From Psychrobacter sp. MF31 (GTDB lineage Bacteria > Pseudomonadota > Gammaproteobacteria > Pseudomonadales > Moraxellaceae), in contig NZ_JABBDX010000004.1 in the NCBI RefSeq assembly GCF_012847335.1, forward strand, positions 1 through 64,000: 64,000 nt of DNA. The letters are read 5' to 3'. Below, piece by piece: positions 9,564 to 18,512 of this stretch. A model generated the notes under the pieces. It was not told the DNA's origin and did not search any database. It was given only the letters and a program-made list of their open reading frames with translations. The position numbers and the translations under genes are program-made. Within the stretch, counting starts at the first letter, position 1. Every line of letters begins with the position of its first letter.

Positions 9564-10820
9564 ATGTCATCCCCCTTGGATTTTGACGTTATCATTATTG
9601 GCGCGGGCGCCTCCGGCTTATATTGCGCCTTTACTGCTGCCCGCCGAGGCAAGCGCGTTTTGGTTTTGGATCACGCCAATAAAGCGGGCAAAAAAATCCT
9701 CATGTCCGGCGGTGGTCGCTGCAACTTTACCAATTATTTTGTTGATCCGACCCATTTTATCAGCGCCAATCCGCATTTTTGCAAATCGGCGCTAGGTCGC
9801 TATCCCAGTTGGGAGTTTATTGGATTGGTTGAGGCTCATGGCATCGCCTATCATGAGCGCGATCACGGTCAGCTATTTTGTGATGATTCTGCAAAAGACA
9901 TCTTAGCGATGCTATTAACCGAGTGCCAAAACTCAGGCGTCACTATTCAACTCAATACCCAAATTCAACAAATTAAAACCTTACAAAATAGTGATCATAT
10001 TTTTGAGCTTAGCACCCAAAAAGTGACTAAAAAAAATAGTGACGCTCAAAACGCACCTCAAAATTATTATGGTCAATCTTTAGTGATTGCCACCGGCGGG
10101 CTGTCCATCCCAACGCTAGGCGCCACAGGATTTGGCTTTGAGGTTGCCGAGCAGTTTGGGCATACGATTTTGCCAACGTCAGCAGGGCTGGTGCCATTTA
10201 CCTTTACCGACAAAACCGGCGAGCTGATCAGCAGTTTGTCCGGAATCAGCCTTCCGGTGATTGCCAGCAATAGCAAAATCGCGTTTAACTTGCCGCTGTT
10301 ATTTACCCATCGCGGTCTGTCAGGACCTTCGATGCTGCAACTGTCCAACTATTGGCAACTTGGCGAGAGCATCACCATTAATTTGTTGCCAAGCACAGAC
10401 ATCTCCAGTTTGCTTTTGGCAAAAAAGCTTTCTCACCCTAAGCTGCGCATCCGTACCATTTTGCTTGAGGATTTAGGCGACCATAAATTGCCCAAAAAGC
10501 TGGTTTTGGCGTTTCAAGACTTTTTTTGGCAAGATATCAAAGATACCGAAATTGCTAATATTAAAGACGATCAGCTTGAGCAAATCGGGGCGCTGATTAA
10601 TCACTGGCAACTTAAACCCTCAGGAACGGAAGGCTACCGAACCGCAGAGGTCACGCGCGGCGGCGTCAATACCAATGAGGTCTCCTCAAAAACGATGGAA
10701 AGCCGATTGCAGCCCAAGCTTTATTTTATTGGTGAAGCGCTTGATGTGACGGGTCATTTGGGCGGCTATAATTTTCAATGGGCTTGGGCAAGTGGCTTTG
10801 TTTGTGGTCAATCGTTATAA
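9564..10820 (+). CDS. BaiN/YhiN-like (HI0933 family) FAD-dependent oxidoreductase
   Basis: 418 residues from the chosen start. A dinucleotide-binding motif VIIIGAGASGLYCA sits near the N-terminus, followed by KKILMSGGGRCNFTN, characteristic of the HI0933/YhiN flavoprotein family. The C-terminus has LYFIGEALDVTGHLGGYNFQ, closing the FAD site. The physiological substrate of most family members is unknown; the gut enzyme BaiN acts on bile-acid derivatives, but that should not be transferred here. An upstream ATG at 9531 is part of a TATAAT box (9527-9532) and has no ribosome binding site, so the ATG at 9564 is preferred. Confidence 0.88.
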   Translation: MSSPLDFDVIIIGAGASGLYCAFTAARRGKRVLVLDHANKAGKKILMSGGGRCNFTNYFVDPTHFISANPHFCKSALGRYPSWEFIGLVEAHGIAYHERDHGQLFCDDSAKDILAMLLTECQNSGVTIQLNTQIQQIKTLQNSDHIFELSTQKVTKKNSDAQNAPQNYYGQSLVIATGGLSIPTLGATGFGFEVAEQFGHTILPTSAGLVPFTFTDKTGELISSLSGISLPVIASNSKIAFNLPLLFTHRGLSGPSMLQLSNYWQLGESITINLLPSTDISSLLLAKKLSHPKLRIRTILLEDLGDHKLPKKLVLAFQDFFWQDIKDTEIANIKDDQLEQIGALINHWQLKPSGTEGYRTAEVTRGGVNTNEVSSKTMESRLQPKLYFIGEALDVTGHLGGYNFQWAWASGFVCGQSL

Positions 10821-11016
10821 GGAAAATTATGTAAATAGTTTAGTTATCAATAATTTAAACTAACATTATTCTTATAAGATTGTGCTCAAGTCTTGCTGAA
10901 CGGTCTTAAGCCACTTATAATAAAATTTAATTTTTAATTAACAGTTTATTTTTATTGATTAGCTTAATTTAATAATATAAATAATATAAAAGTTGATTGT
11001 TTAAGCGAGGTTTTAG

Positions 11017-11940
11017 ATGCGCGCCATCAAAAAGATCCACGGTGACAGTCCCAAACACTGGGTTGGCGATGGTTTTTTGGTTCGAACGGTCATCAACCAT
11101 CTGCAAGAAAATCCTGAGTTTAATTACCAACATACCGACCCGTTTTTGCTGTTAGATTTTGGCGAGCCGACCGTTTTTGCGCCCAATCCTAACTTTGATA
11201 GTGCGCCGCATGGCATTGGCAAGCATCCGCACAAAGGCTTTGAAACGGTGACGGTGGCGTATCATGGGGCGGTCAGTCACAAGGACTCTTCAGGCGGCTC
11301 AGGGACGATTGGTGCGGGCGATGTTCAGTGGATGACGGCAGGTCGCGGCATCGTTCATGAAGAGTTTCATGCGCCCGAATTTGGCAAAACGGGTGGCATG
11401 TTTAGTATGGCTCAGCTTTGGGTCAATTTGCCGCAAGATAAAAAAGAGGTCGCCCCAAGCTATCAAGAGATCAAGCGCGCGATGATTCCATCAAGTGCGC
11501 TGCTAGATTTGGATACCGGTCGGCAGGTTGGTAAGCTTTGTGTGATCGCAGGTCAGTTTCAAAAAAACGTTGGCGCGGCAACAACCTTTACACCGATTAA
11601 TATTTGGGATATTGAACTGAGCGATAAAGGCACAGTAGCGCTAGAAATCCCCAGCGACCATACCTTATTGATGCTCATTCAAGAAGGTCAAGCGCTCATT
11701 CAAGACCAAGAAGTGAGCGCGGGGCAATTGATTGAGTTTGAAGCGGCAACGGCGGCTGACAATTTGCCCAAAACGTTCGGGCGTATTGATATTAAGTTAC
11801 AAGATTCCGGCGCTCGGATTTTGCTGCTCAGCGGTGAGCCAATTGGCGAGCCGATTGCCGCTCATGGACCTTTTGTGATGAGCACGGCCGATGAGCTCAA
11901 ACAAGCGTTTGATGACTATCGGCGCGGTCATTTTGGCTAG
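11017..11940 (+). CDS. Pirin family protein (cupin)
   Basis: 307 residues with the pirin N-terminal cupin. The metal ligands are visible in GIGKHPHKGFETVTVAYHG and in MTAGRGIVHEEFH (the H-x-H ... H-x-E set). Bacterial pirins are non-haem iron proteins, some with quercetinase activity or a redox-regulatory role; no specific role can be assigned. Start: GAGG six bases before ATG. The stop codon TAG (11938-11940) is formed by a TA followed by the first G of a mobile-element terminus (11937-11960), so the present 3' end coincides with an insertion. The gene faces the flavin oxidoreductase gene convergently. Confidence 0.9.
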   Translation: MRAIKKIHGDSPKHWVGDGFLVRTVINHLQENPEFNYQHTDPFLLLDFGEPTVFAPNPNFDSAPHGIGKHPHKGFETVTVAYHGAVSHKDSSGGSGTIGAGDVQWMTAGRGIVHEEFHAPEFGKTGGMFSMAQLWVNLPQDKKEVAPSYQEIKRAMIPSSALLDLDTGRQVGKLCVIAGQFQKNVGAATTFTPINIWDIELSDKGTVALEIPSDHTLLMLIQEGQALIQDQEVSAGQLIEFEAATAADNLPKTFGRIDIKLQDSGARILLLSGEPIGEPIAAHGPFVMSTADELKQAFDDYRRGHFG

Positions 11941-11960
11941 GGCGTGACCTCAATTCAAAC
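11937..11960. mobile_element. Solo terminus of the fold-back element family
   Basis: These 24 bases (start CTAGGGCGTGACCTC) match the reverse complement of the right end of the element at 29485-29654 at 23 of 24 positions. No second terminus is visible before the next gene 25 bases on, so this is a remnant or single-ended relic. It supplies the last base of the pirin stop codon. Confidence 0.75.
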
Positions 11961-11985
11961 GATGCTCTTTAAATATCTGGTGGGA

Positions 11986-13101
11986 TTAGTTCTTGTTTTG
12001 GCGATCGTCTAAAAACGGATAGTCAGTATAGCCGGCACTGCCGCCGCCATAAAAGGTTTCTGGATGTTGGGGGTTCAAGGGCGCACCAATCTGGATGCGC
12101 TCTGCCAAATCCGGATTGGCAATATAATCGCGACCAAAAGCAACCGCATCAATCAAGCCTTGCTCAATGAGCGTTTCGGCTTTCTCCGGCGTGTAGCCTC
12201 CAGCAGCAATAATTAAATTGTCAAATGCGGCGCGAATATGTTTACGAAATTCCTCGCTATAAGGCTTACCGCCTGCCCAATCCGGCTCAGACAAATGCAA
12301 ATACATCAAGCCGCGCTGATTGATTTGCTCAATGAGCCAAAGGTTATCCGCTTCGTTATAGCCCGCCTCAACATTGTTAAACGTTCCCAAAGGCGAAATC
12401 CGAATGCCAACGTGATCTTTGTCCCAAGCACTAACGCAAGCATCGATGACCGCAAGCATTAATCGCGCGCGATTTTCTCGGCTGCCGCCAAAGTCATCAT
12501 CGCGTTTGTTGGTGTGCTCTACCCAAAACTGGTGCAATAAATAACCGTGAGCGCCGTGAATTTCAACACCATCAAACCCTGCCGCTTTGGCATTTTTGGT
12601 GGCATGGGCAAAATCCTTAATGACTTGCTCAATCTCATCAACACTTGCAGCTCGCGGCTTGGTAGCATCAACGCGAATGGCAAGATTGTCACTATCACGA
12701 AGCGAAGTACGGATGCCCACATCAACATCTGACGCCGAAATCGGTGCGCGGCCCTCCGGCTGAACGCTTTTGTGAGCGACCAGTCCTGTATGCCAAAGTT
12801 GCAACACGATTTTGCCGCCTTTAGCATGGACATTGTCCACAATCGCTTTCCAAGCCGTCATTTGATCATCGGTGTGAATCCCCGGCGCGCCTGCGTAGCC
12901 TTTTGCCTGAAACGATACTTGCGTTGCCTCAGCAATAATCAATCCTGCCCCTGAGCGCTGCGAATAATACTCGCCTGCCATCGCTGTCGGGACATCACCC
13001 GGCTCAACGGCGCGAAGTCGTGTTAAGGGCGCCATTACAATGCGATTTTTTAGCGTTTGATCGCCCATTTTGACCGTTTCAAATAATATATCGTGTGCCA
13101 T
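11986..13101 (-). CDS. Old yellow enzyme family alkene reductase (NemA-like)
   Basis: 371-residue FMN-dependent NAD(P)H:flavin oxidoreductase of the OYE class, a TIM barrel that reduces activated C=C bonds or nitro groups. Visible family features are KNRIVMAPLTRLRA near the N-terminus, VLQLWHTGLVAH with substrate-binding histidine (about 100), and GVEIHGAHGYLLHQFWVEHTN. The last block carries the FMN-contact and catalytic-site pattern, followed by KRDDDFGGS. Length matches NemA (365). It is transcribed alone, convergent with the pirin gene. A 408-base spacer lies upstream. Confidence 0.9.
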   Translation of the reverse strand: MAHDILFETVKMGDQTLKNRIVMAPLTRLRAVEPGDVPTAMAGEYYSQRSGAGLIIAEATQVSFQAKGYAGAPGIHTDDQMTAWKAIVDNVHAKGGKIVLQLWHTGLVAHKSVQPEGRAPISASDVDVGIRTSLRDSDNLAIRVDATKPRAASVDEIEQVIKDFAHATKNAKAAGFDGVEIHGAHGYLLHQFWVEHTNKRDDDFGGSRENRARLMLAVIDACVSAWDKDHVGIRISPLGTFNNVEAGYNEADNLWLIEQINQRGLMYLHLSEPDWAGGKPYSEEFRKHIRAAFDNLIIAAGGYTPEKAETLIEQGLIDAVAFGRDYIANPDLAERIQIGAPLNPQHPETFYGGGSAGYTDYPFLDDRQNKN

Positions 13102-13509
13102 AATTGCCTTATTCTTGTTTGTTATTGTTGATATTAAACGCCCGTATCATTGGACGTTATTTATGAAAGCGCCTTTGACTTGCCGTAATTGCTTTTAAAC
13201 GATAACAATCACGTCAACTCTGCACCTCGATCGTTATGATGCCATATTGGCGGGCTTCAAGATTTTTCTTATTAAAATCGTGAACACCGCCGTCACCATT
13301 GCTACTTGAAAAGGGGAATTTTTTTACGCAATTCACCTCGATTATTTTTTTCAGTCGCGACATGATAAGCAGATGGCTTGTGATGATTGGGATAAAACCG
13401 CTTAACTTGCCATCAACCTAATAGCCCAAATAACCACTAAAACTGTCATTACAAAAACCAATATTAAAAGCCAGAATAAACCACCAAAACAAAAAAAATA
13501 GGGGCGGCG
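13102..13509. other. Spacer between the OYE gene and the N-monooxygenase gene
   Basis: 408 bases holding the divergent promoters. I looked for a Fur box because the rightward gene is siderophore-like and found no convincing 19-bp match. No repeat or RNA gene was recognised. Confidence 0.4.
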
Positions 13510-14847
13510 ATGATAGATGTGATTGGCATTGGTCTTGGACCATTTAACTTAAGTCTGGCAGCGCTACTGACCAAAACGCCTGCGATTTCAAGCCAGTTTT
13601 TTGAGCAAAAACCGTGCTTTAATTGGCATAAAAATATGATATTGCCGCATACGACCTTACAAGTGCCGTTTTTAGCAGATTTGGTCAGCTTAATTGATCC
13701 CACAAGCCCGTTTAGTTTTTTAAATTATTTGCATTGCCATCAGCGTTTATTAAAGTTTTATTTTTTAGAAGATTTTGAAATTTTTCGCCAAGAGTACAAT
13801 CACTATTGCCAGTGGGTAGTTGGTCAATTATCAGGGCTGAACTTTTCGGCAATGGTAACCGAAACCAAAGCCATTGACGGCGGTTATCAAGTGACGGTTT
13901 GCCAAAATCAAAAAATGCAAACCTTTACAGCTAAAAATTTGGTCATTGCGACCGGATCAACGCCTGTTTTGCCGCCATTTTTGCAAGATATCGCAACCAA
14001 AGCGCCAAAGCGCTGTATGCATACGGCAAATTATGCGACCCATTTTGATGTGGACACGATTGCGCGCAACGATCGGCTTGCCAAAGTGCTTATCATCGGC
14101 TCGGGGCAGTCGGCGGCAGAAGTATTTCGGGCGCTGTTTGAGCAGCAGCTTGATGAGGCGGGCAAGCCAAAATTTGCCATTGATTGGCGGACGCGATCGA
14201 GCGGATTTTTTCCGATGGAATACTCAAAATTGGGGCTTGAGCATTTCAGCCCTGCTTATACCGATTATTTTCACAGTTTGCCCACGTCGACCAAATCGCA
14301 ATTGATCGCTCGCCAAGATTTGCTGCATAAAGGCATGAGTGTGGTCACCATCTCTGACATTTATCAAAAGCTTTATGAGCGCAGTGTGGGCAATCAGCCG
14401 ACCTTTGCTACCCTTATGGCAAATTGCGCGCTCAAAGCCGTCAAGCTCAATGAAGATCAGCCAACCACGATCAATGTCACCTTGCATCAGCAAGAGCAAA
14501 ACCAAACGATCCATTGTGATTATGATTGCGTGATCGCCGGAACGGGCTATCAAGAAGGGCTTCCTGATTGCCTGTCGCCGCTGCTATTTGATATTGAGTG
14601 CGACGATTTAGGTCAGCCGGTGGTCAATCGCAACTATACTTTAAATGTGCTCAATGACCCCAAAACGGCGGTCGGATCAGGGCATATTTTTGTGCAAAAT
14701 CAAGAAACGCACTCGCATGGCGTTGGCTCAGGGGATTTGGGACTTGGGGCATATCGGGCAGGCTGCGTCGTTAATCAGTTGGCAGGTCGAGCCATTTATG
14801 ACACCAAGGGGTTGGATATTTTTCAGCAATTTGGCATGGCAAAGTAA
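13510..14847 (+). CDS. L-lysine N6-/L-ornithine N5-monooxygenase family protein (siderophore type)
   Basis: 445 residues of the SidA/IucD/PvdA flavin N-hydroxylase family, which hydroxylate the terminal amine of lysine, ornithine or a diamine for hydroxamate siderophores. Visible: FAD site GIGLGPFNLSLAALL (about 6-20), NWHKNMILPHTTLQ, NADPH site VLIIGSGQSAAEVF (about 197-210), and the C-terminal QNQETHSHGVGSGDLGLG typical of the class. The start has GGGG five bases upstream. No NIS synthetase, acyltransferase or NRPS gene follows; the next gene is MgtC-like. It is therefore an orphan here, with partners elsewhere or a different amine substrate. Confidence 0.87.
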   Translation: MIDVIGIGLGPFNLSLAALLTKTPAISSQFFEQKPCFNWHKNMILPHTTLQVPFLADLVSLIDPTSPFSFLNYLHCHQRLLKFYFLEDFEIFRQEYNHYCQWVVGQLSGLNFSAMVTETKAIDGGYQVTVCQNQKMQTFTAKNLVIATGSTPVLPPFLQDIATKAPKRCMHTANYATHFDVDTIARNDRLAKVLIIGSGQSAAEVFRALFEQQLDEAGKPKFAIDWRTRSSGFFPMEYSKLGLEHFSPAYTDYFHSLPTSTKSQLIARQDLLHKGMSVVTISDIYQKLYERSVGNQPTFATLMANCALKAVKLNEDQPTTINVTLHQQEQNQTIHCDYDCVIAGTGYQEGLPDCLSPLLFDIECDDLGQPVVNRNYTLNVLNDPKTAVGSGHIFVQNQETHSHGVGSGDLGLGAYRAGCVVNQLAGRAIYDTKGLDIFQQFGMAK

Positions 14848-14873
14848 GAAAAGTAAGACAAGGAGTCGTCATC

Positions 14874-15308
14874 ATGCTTGATTTTGATCTCAACTTTCAG
14901 CTCATGATATATCACTTTTTGCAGCTGGGAATCGCGTTTTTGCTGTCGCTGCCCATTGCGCTCAACCGTGAAATGAAAGATCGCGGCGCGGGTCTTCGCA
15001 CTTTTCCTTTGGTGACGATTGCCTGCTGCGCGTTTATGCTCGTTGGTCGCGATATTTACGATCCGGCGGCGGAGGCGCGAATTATGTATGCGGTGATTAC
15101 GGGAATGGGCTTTATCGGTGGTGGCGCGATATTTAAAAATGAGGAAGGCTCGCAAGGTACAGCAACGGCTGCCAGCCTTTGGAACACGGGCGCTATCGGA
15201 ATTACCGTGGCTTATGGTCGCTATGAGATTGCCATTATTTTATCGGTCGTTGGGTTTTTAATTTTGCAATTTTCGGAGCCATTTAAAGCAAAAGTGAAAC
15301 ACGATTAG
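14874..15308 (+). CDS. MgtC/SapB family inner-membrane protein
   Basis: 144 residues with about four hydrophobic segments. The family signature is clear: IALNREMKDRGAGLRTF (about 28-44), then GMGFIGGGAIFK (about 80-91) and TAASLWNTGAIG. It matches the short form without the C-terminal ACT-like domain of Salmonella MgtC. The family is tied to magnesium limitation, acid survival and control of the F1Fo ATPase, but many members are uncharacterised. It starts 26 bases after the monooxygenase stop with a strong AAGGAG site, so the two are probably one operon. Confidence 0.85.
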   Translation: MLDFDLNFQLMIYHFLQLGIAFLLSLPIALNREMKDRGAGLRTFPLVTIACCAFMLVGRDIYDPAAEARIMYAVITGMGFIGGGAIFKNEEGSQGTATAASLWNTGAIGITVAYGRYEIAIILSVVGFLILQFSEPFKAKVKHD

Positions 15309-15358
15309 GTCATCTGCGATAGAATTTATGGTTTTTTGAATAGATTAATAGGCAACCT

Positions 15359-16381
15359 ATGAAACTGCGAATTTTAACCTCCGCCATCACCAACCCGTGG
15401 TTTAACCTTGCCACCGAAGATTGGATTTTTAATACGCTTGGCGCGACTGATAAAGACCCCAACACGCATACGCTGTTTTTGTGGCGAAATAGTGAAACCG
15501 TGGTGATTGGGCGATCGCAAAATCCGTGGGTTGAGTGTAAGCTTGATAACATGGCAGAAGATAACGTGTTTTTGGCAAGGCGGCAAAGCGGTGGCGGCGC
15601 GGTATTTCACGATTTGGGCAACACCAACTTTACCTTTTTATCCCCAAAAACGGGCTACAATCAAGACGCTAATTTTGCCATTATTATTAACGCGCTAAAA
15701 AGTTTAGGCATTGAAGCCACATTGTCAGGTCGCAATGATATGCAATTTGGCGACCGTAAAATATCCGGAAGCGCCTTTAAACACACCGCCGATCGCAGCT
15801 TTCATCACGGCACACTCTTAGTCGATGCCAACATGCAAAAGCTTGGCGATTACCTCAATCCGCACCCGCTCAAGCTTAAAGCCAAAGGCATCAAATCGGT
15901 TCGGGCGCGCGTGGCAAACCTGACAGAGTTTAACCCAACCATTAATCACGATAAGTTATCAAGCGCCATTATCGACGCGTTTTGCAACTATCATGGTCAA
16001 ACGGTGACGCCTGAAGCGCTTTATGAAGCCAGCCTGCTACGAGAGCCAATGCTCAATAGCTACTATGAACAGATGGCGGATTGGGACTGGCGCTTTGGTA
16101 AGACGCCTAACTTTAACCACCATATCGAGACAAGGTTTGATTGGGGCATCATCGATTTGCATTTGGATGTCAATCAGGCAACGATTACCGAAGTTGTCAT
16201 ATTTTCGGACGCGCTTAATGTCGGCTTGATTGATGCGCTTAAAGACGCTTTGACCGGAGTTAAATATAGCAAAGATGCTATCCGCTTGGCGCTTGAGGCG
16301 CTTAAAGATGCGCAACCGGAAATGGCGGCGCAGGTGGCGGATGTTGAGGGTTGGGTTTTGGGGGAGATGGGATTAACTTAG
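15359..16381 (+). CDS. lplA: Lipoate--protein ligase A
   Basis: 340 residues. It scavenges free lipoate, activates it to lipoyl-AMP and attaches it to the E2 and H-protein lysines. Motifs of the BPL/LplA domain: VVIGRSQNPWVECK (about 43-56), RRQSGGGAVFHDLGNTNFTF (about 74-93), and RNDMQFGDRKISGSAF, followed by HHGTLLVD. A C-terminal accessory domain of about 90 residues (from about 250) is present, as in the full-length E. coli enzyme. The gene starts 50 bases after the MgtC-like gene and could be co-transcribed. Confidence 0.93.
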   Translation: MKLRILTSAITNPWFNLATEDWIFNTLGATDKDPNTHTLFLWRNSETVVIGRSQNPWVECKLDNMAEDNVFLARRQSGGGAVFHDLGNTNFTFLSPKTGYNQDANFAIIINALKSLGIEATLSGRNDMQFGDRKISGSAFKHTADRSFHHGTLLVDANMQKLGDYLNPHPLKLKAKGIKSVRARVANLTEFNPTINHDKLSSAIIDAFCNYHGQTVTPEALYEASLLREPMLNSYYEQMADWDWRFGKTPNFNHHIETRFDWGIIDLHLDVNQATITEVVIFSDALNVGLIDALKDALTGVKYSKDAIRLALEALKDAQPEMAAQVADVEGWVLGEMGLT

Positions 16382-16426
16382 CTGTAGGTTAGCGTTTGTG
16401 AACGGTTAATGATTAAATGATATATG

Positions 16427-16464
16427 AAGCAGGTTGCGCTTTGCTAACCCACACTACGTTTGCT
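16427..16464. repeat. REP-like palindrome, copy 1
   Basis: The core reads aggttgcgctttgctaaccc followed by a CTACGTTTGCT tail. It is the most divergent of four related palindromes between 16.4 and 19.1 kb, and shares the CTACGTTTGCT tail with copy 3. Confidence 0.55.
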
Positions 16465-16531
16465 GCTTTGACATGGTGAAGGTTAGGTATATTTACGATT
16501 GATTTATATACTTAAAAAGTAGGTCGTGTTG

Positions 16532-16975
16532 TCACCACAAACGGATAAGGTTTTCACCGTGAGGGCTTCCATCGATAATGAACCCACGTGAGAAATCAAT
16601 ATCCCAACCGTCCATATCATCCTTATCTCTAATTCTATAACCCCAACCATTTTTACTATTTAAATTAAACATATCCATACTATCTACGTATGCATAACGG
16701 CTTATATCACCATCTGGCCATTTAATATTTATAGCCGTTAAAGTTTCGTTAGGTCCATAGAATTTTTTAAGTTCGGGATGAGTATTTGATTTGATAAAAC
16801 TATGCGAAACTAAGCATTTTTTACTGGCTTTCTTACCTTTGTAAGCACAGTTGAAGTAAGCTATATCTCTACTACCAGAACTTATAAAATCTTTGATTGT
16901 TGAGCTAGCTTGGACTTGCATTACAACTGAACATAGTGCTAAACCTAAGAATTTAGTACAAAGACGATTTTTCAT
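16532..16975 (-). CDS. Small exported protein of unknown function
   Basis: 147 residues from the ATG at 16973-16975, chosen because an AGGA lies five bases before it. The next ATG upstream is only two bases from that site. The N-terminus is a signal peptide (KNRLCTKFLGLALCSVVMQVQA, cleavage after about 23). The mature part has two cysteines (NCAYKGKKASKKCLVS) that could pair in the periplasm, then a mixed beta-rich region with WPDGDISRYAYVDS and GWGYRIRDKDDMDGWDIDF. I do not recognise the family. It is AT-rich relative to the housekeeping genes and lies between REP-like copies 1 and 2. Confidence 0.6.
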   Translation of the reverse strand: MKNRLCTKFLGLALCSVVMQVQASSTIKDFISSGSRDIAYFNCAYKGKKASKKCLVSHSFIKSNTHPELKKFYGPNETLTAINIKWPDGDISRYAYVDSMDMFNLNSKNGWGYRIRDKDDMDGWDIDFSRGFIIDGSPHGENLIRLW

Positions 16976-17096
16976 CATTTTCCTAATAGTCAAATTTATT
17001 AAGCTTCAAGGATGTATTATAAAACAAAATTCTACTATAGAAAAATTGACCAAGCTACATATAGTTTAATTCAGACAAGTATTATCTAGCAAGCAT

Positions 17097-17124
17097 AGGT
17101 TAACCATAGCGTAACCCACCCCAT
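17097..17124. repeat. REP-like palindrome, copy 2
   Basis: AGGTTAACCATAGCGTAACC followed by CACC. It is related to copy 4, sharing ATAGCGTAACCCA, but one arm has decayed. It lies just beyond the 3' end of the broken HAD gene. Confidence 0.55.
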
Positions 17125-17129
17125 ATACC

Positions 17130-17726
17130 TTAAGCCGCTATCTTTTGCCATTGAAAATATTTTTCATCCGCGATTGCCAGCAGTTCATTGTCTTCCACCG
17201 TGTCGCCATAAGCGTAAATGGTTTGGTAATCTTCAAGGTTGACCAGTGCCTGAACGCGGCGCGCTTTTTCGCTTCCTGAGCAGTCGCCGCCGTCATATTT
17301 TCCGGTTAACGTATCACCTTTTGTAGCAAGTTCACTACAAATCAGCTCAACCCCCAACCGCTCACACCACGGCTTTAAATAACTGTCCAGTGATGCTGAC
17401 ACCACAATGACCCTATCGCCTGAATTAAGATGCCAACGTATACGCGCTAATGCTTAGGTTCTAATCACGGTGGTTAAAAACTCCGCCGCATGAGCTTTTC
17501 CAAGCTTATCAAGATGGGATTTTGAAACGCCTTTTAACCCAAAAAAGACCACCTGCTGGCGGATTGCTGACCCTGACAACACGCCTGCACGGTACGCTAA
17601 AATAGACGGCAGCAATAATAAGTAGCCCAATCGCAGTTTGGCACGAGGAACGACCTTTTTTATAAAAGGCGTAAAGGTGTCGCAAGTGCTAATCGTGCCA
17701 TCAAAATCAAATAATGCAAGGTTCAA
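17130..17726 (-). pseudogene. HAD-IB family phosphatase, interrupted by one in-frame stop
   Basis: Two pieces lie in one frame, separated only by TAA at 17454-17456. The first has the HAD nucleophile motif NLALFDFDGTISTCDTF and ends ...TVIRT. The reading then continues ALARIRWHLNSGDRVIVVSA, with motif II serine, then ECL-type middle and motif III-IV YAYGDTVEDNELL. Repairing the stop gives about 198 residues, normal for SerB-like HAD-IB hydrolases. The start is TTG at 17724-17726, seven bases after GGAG and exactly before NLALFDFDG; no ATG fits as well. A single substitution or sequencing error could cause the stop. The distal part could restart at GTG 17403-17405, but it would lack the nucleophile. 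Confidence 0.8.
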
Positions 17727-17840
17727 GGTTTTTCTCCGGATAAGGTAATATATCAATATAGAATCAAATTTTTGTTTGGAAATATATTGCTATTAATATA
17801 AAATAGTATCCTTAGTAATCTTGAGTTTATAGAGTATTTT

Positions 17841-18311
17841 ATGAAAGTATTCAATCTTGCTTTGGCGACTTCTATTTTTTTATTTGCCGCCTGCGCAAAC
17901 GCGGCTGCCCCAAAATTTAATCATAGCGGCATACAAAAAGGCGCTTACACAGAATCATGTTACCGCGAACCTTGTAGCGGTGCAAAAGTAATGCAGTTTA
18001 ACGTAATAAAAAAGACACCAACGTCAACCCTTATTAAGCTAAAACTGGTCGGTGCTTCACGCAACTATAACTCAAAGAAGATAGTTTGGAACCATGATTT
18101 TCATAACGTTTATATCAACTGCTCTTTGACCAGACCTACTACCCAAATAGAAGGGAATGATGATATTACTGTTTTACCTATTAATCCTACAGGCGTTGCA
18201 GGAGTTTATGTATCTAACACAGAACTTTATTTAGCAGCTTGTCATAACTATAATGGCGCAATCGATAAAGGTGCTCGAAAATTTGGCTACAATGTTCAAG
18301 AAAGTTGGTAA
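17841..18311 (+). CDS. Small exported Cys-containing protein of unknown function
   Basis: 156 residues. The signal peptide covers MKVFNLALATSIFLFAACANA, with likely signal peptidase I cleavage after ANA. The FAAC before it is a poor lipobox because phenylalanine takes the -3 place. The mature protein has four cysteines (SCYREPC, INC and AAC), suggesting two disulphides and a periplasmic or secreted site. No family was recognised. It is AT-richer than flanking core genes and lies between REP-like copies 2 and 3, with divergent spacing from the broken HAD gene. Confidence 0.65.
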   Translation: MKVFNLALATSIFLFAACANAAAPKFNHSGIQKGAYTESCYREPCSGAKVMQFNVIKKTPTSTLIKLKLVGASRNYNSKKIVWNHDFHNVYINCSLTRPTTQIEGNDDITVLPINPTGVAGVYVSNTELYLAACHNYNGAIDKGARKFGYNVQESW

Positions 18312-18422
18312 TATCGATAGATAATCTTATTTTTAAGAACAAATTAACCTTTGGTATTAAAATAATTTCGCTAAAAGGCAAATATGAAGCTAAAAAAACA
18401 AGTATAGGTTAGGCTTTTGAAT

Positions 18423-18461
18423 AAGGTGGGTTACGCTATCGCTAACCCATCCTACGTTTGC
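18423..18461. repeat. REP-like palindrome, copy 3
   Basis: GGTGGGTTACGCTATCGCTA followed by ACCCATCCTACGTTTGCT. The TGGGTTA/TAACCCA arms flank CGCTATCGC. It is inverted relative to copy 4. An open frame runs through it into the next gene, but the repeat is not part of that protein. Confidence 0.75.
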
Positions 18462-18512
18462 TATCCCAATCTCTTAACCGATTTTTCTCTCTATCTTAAA
18501 GAAAAGTATATT

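Noticed and set aside
13102-13509. Possible Fur box before the N-monooxygenase gene
   Set aside because: A GATAACAATCA-like stretch near 13200 matches only part of the consensus and is too far from the start.
18417-18512. N-terminal extension of the small exported protein gene
   Set aside because: It translates a REP-like palindrome; the signal peptide and proper start begin at 18513.
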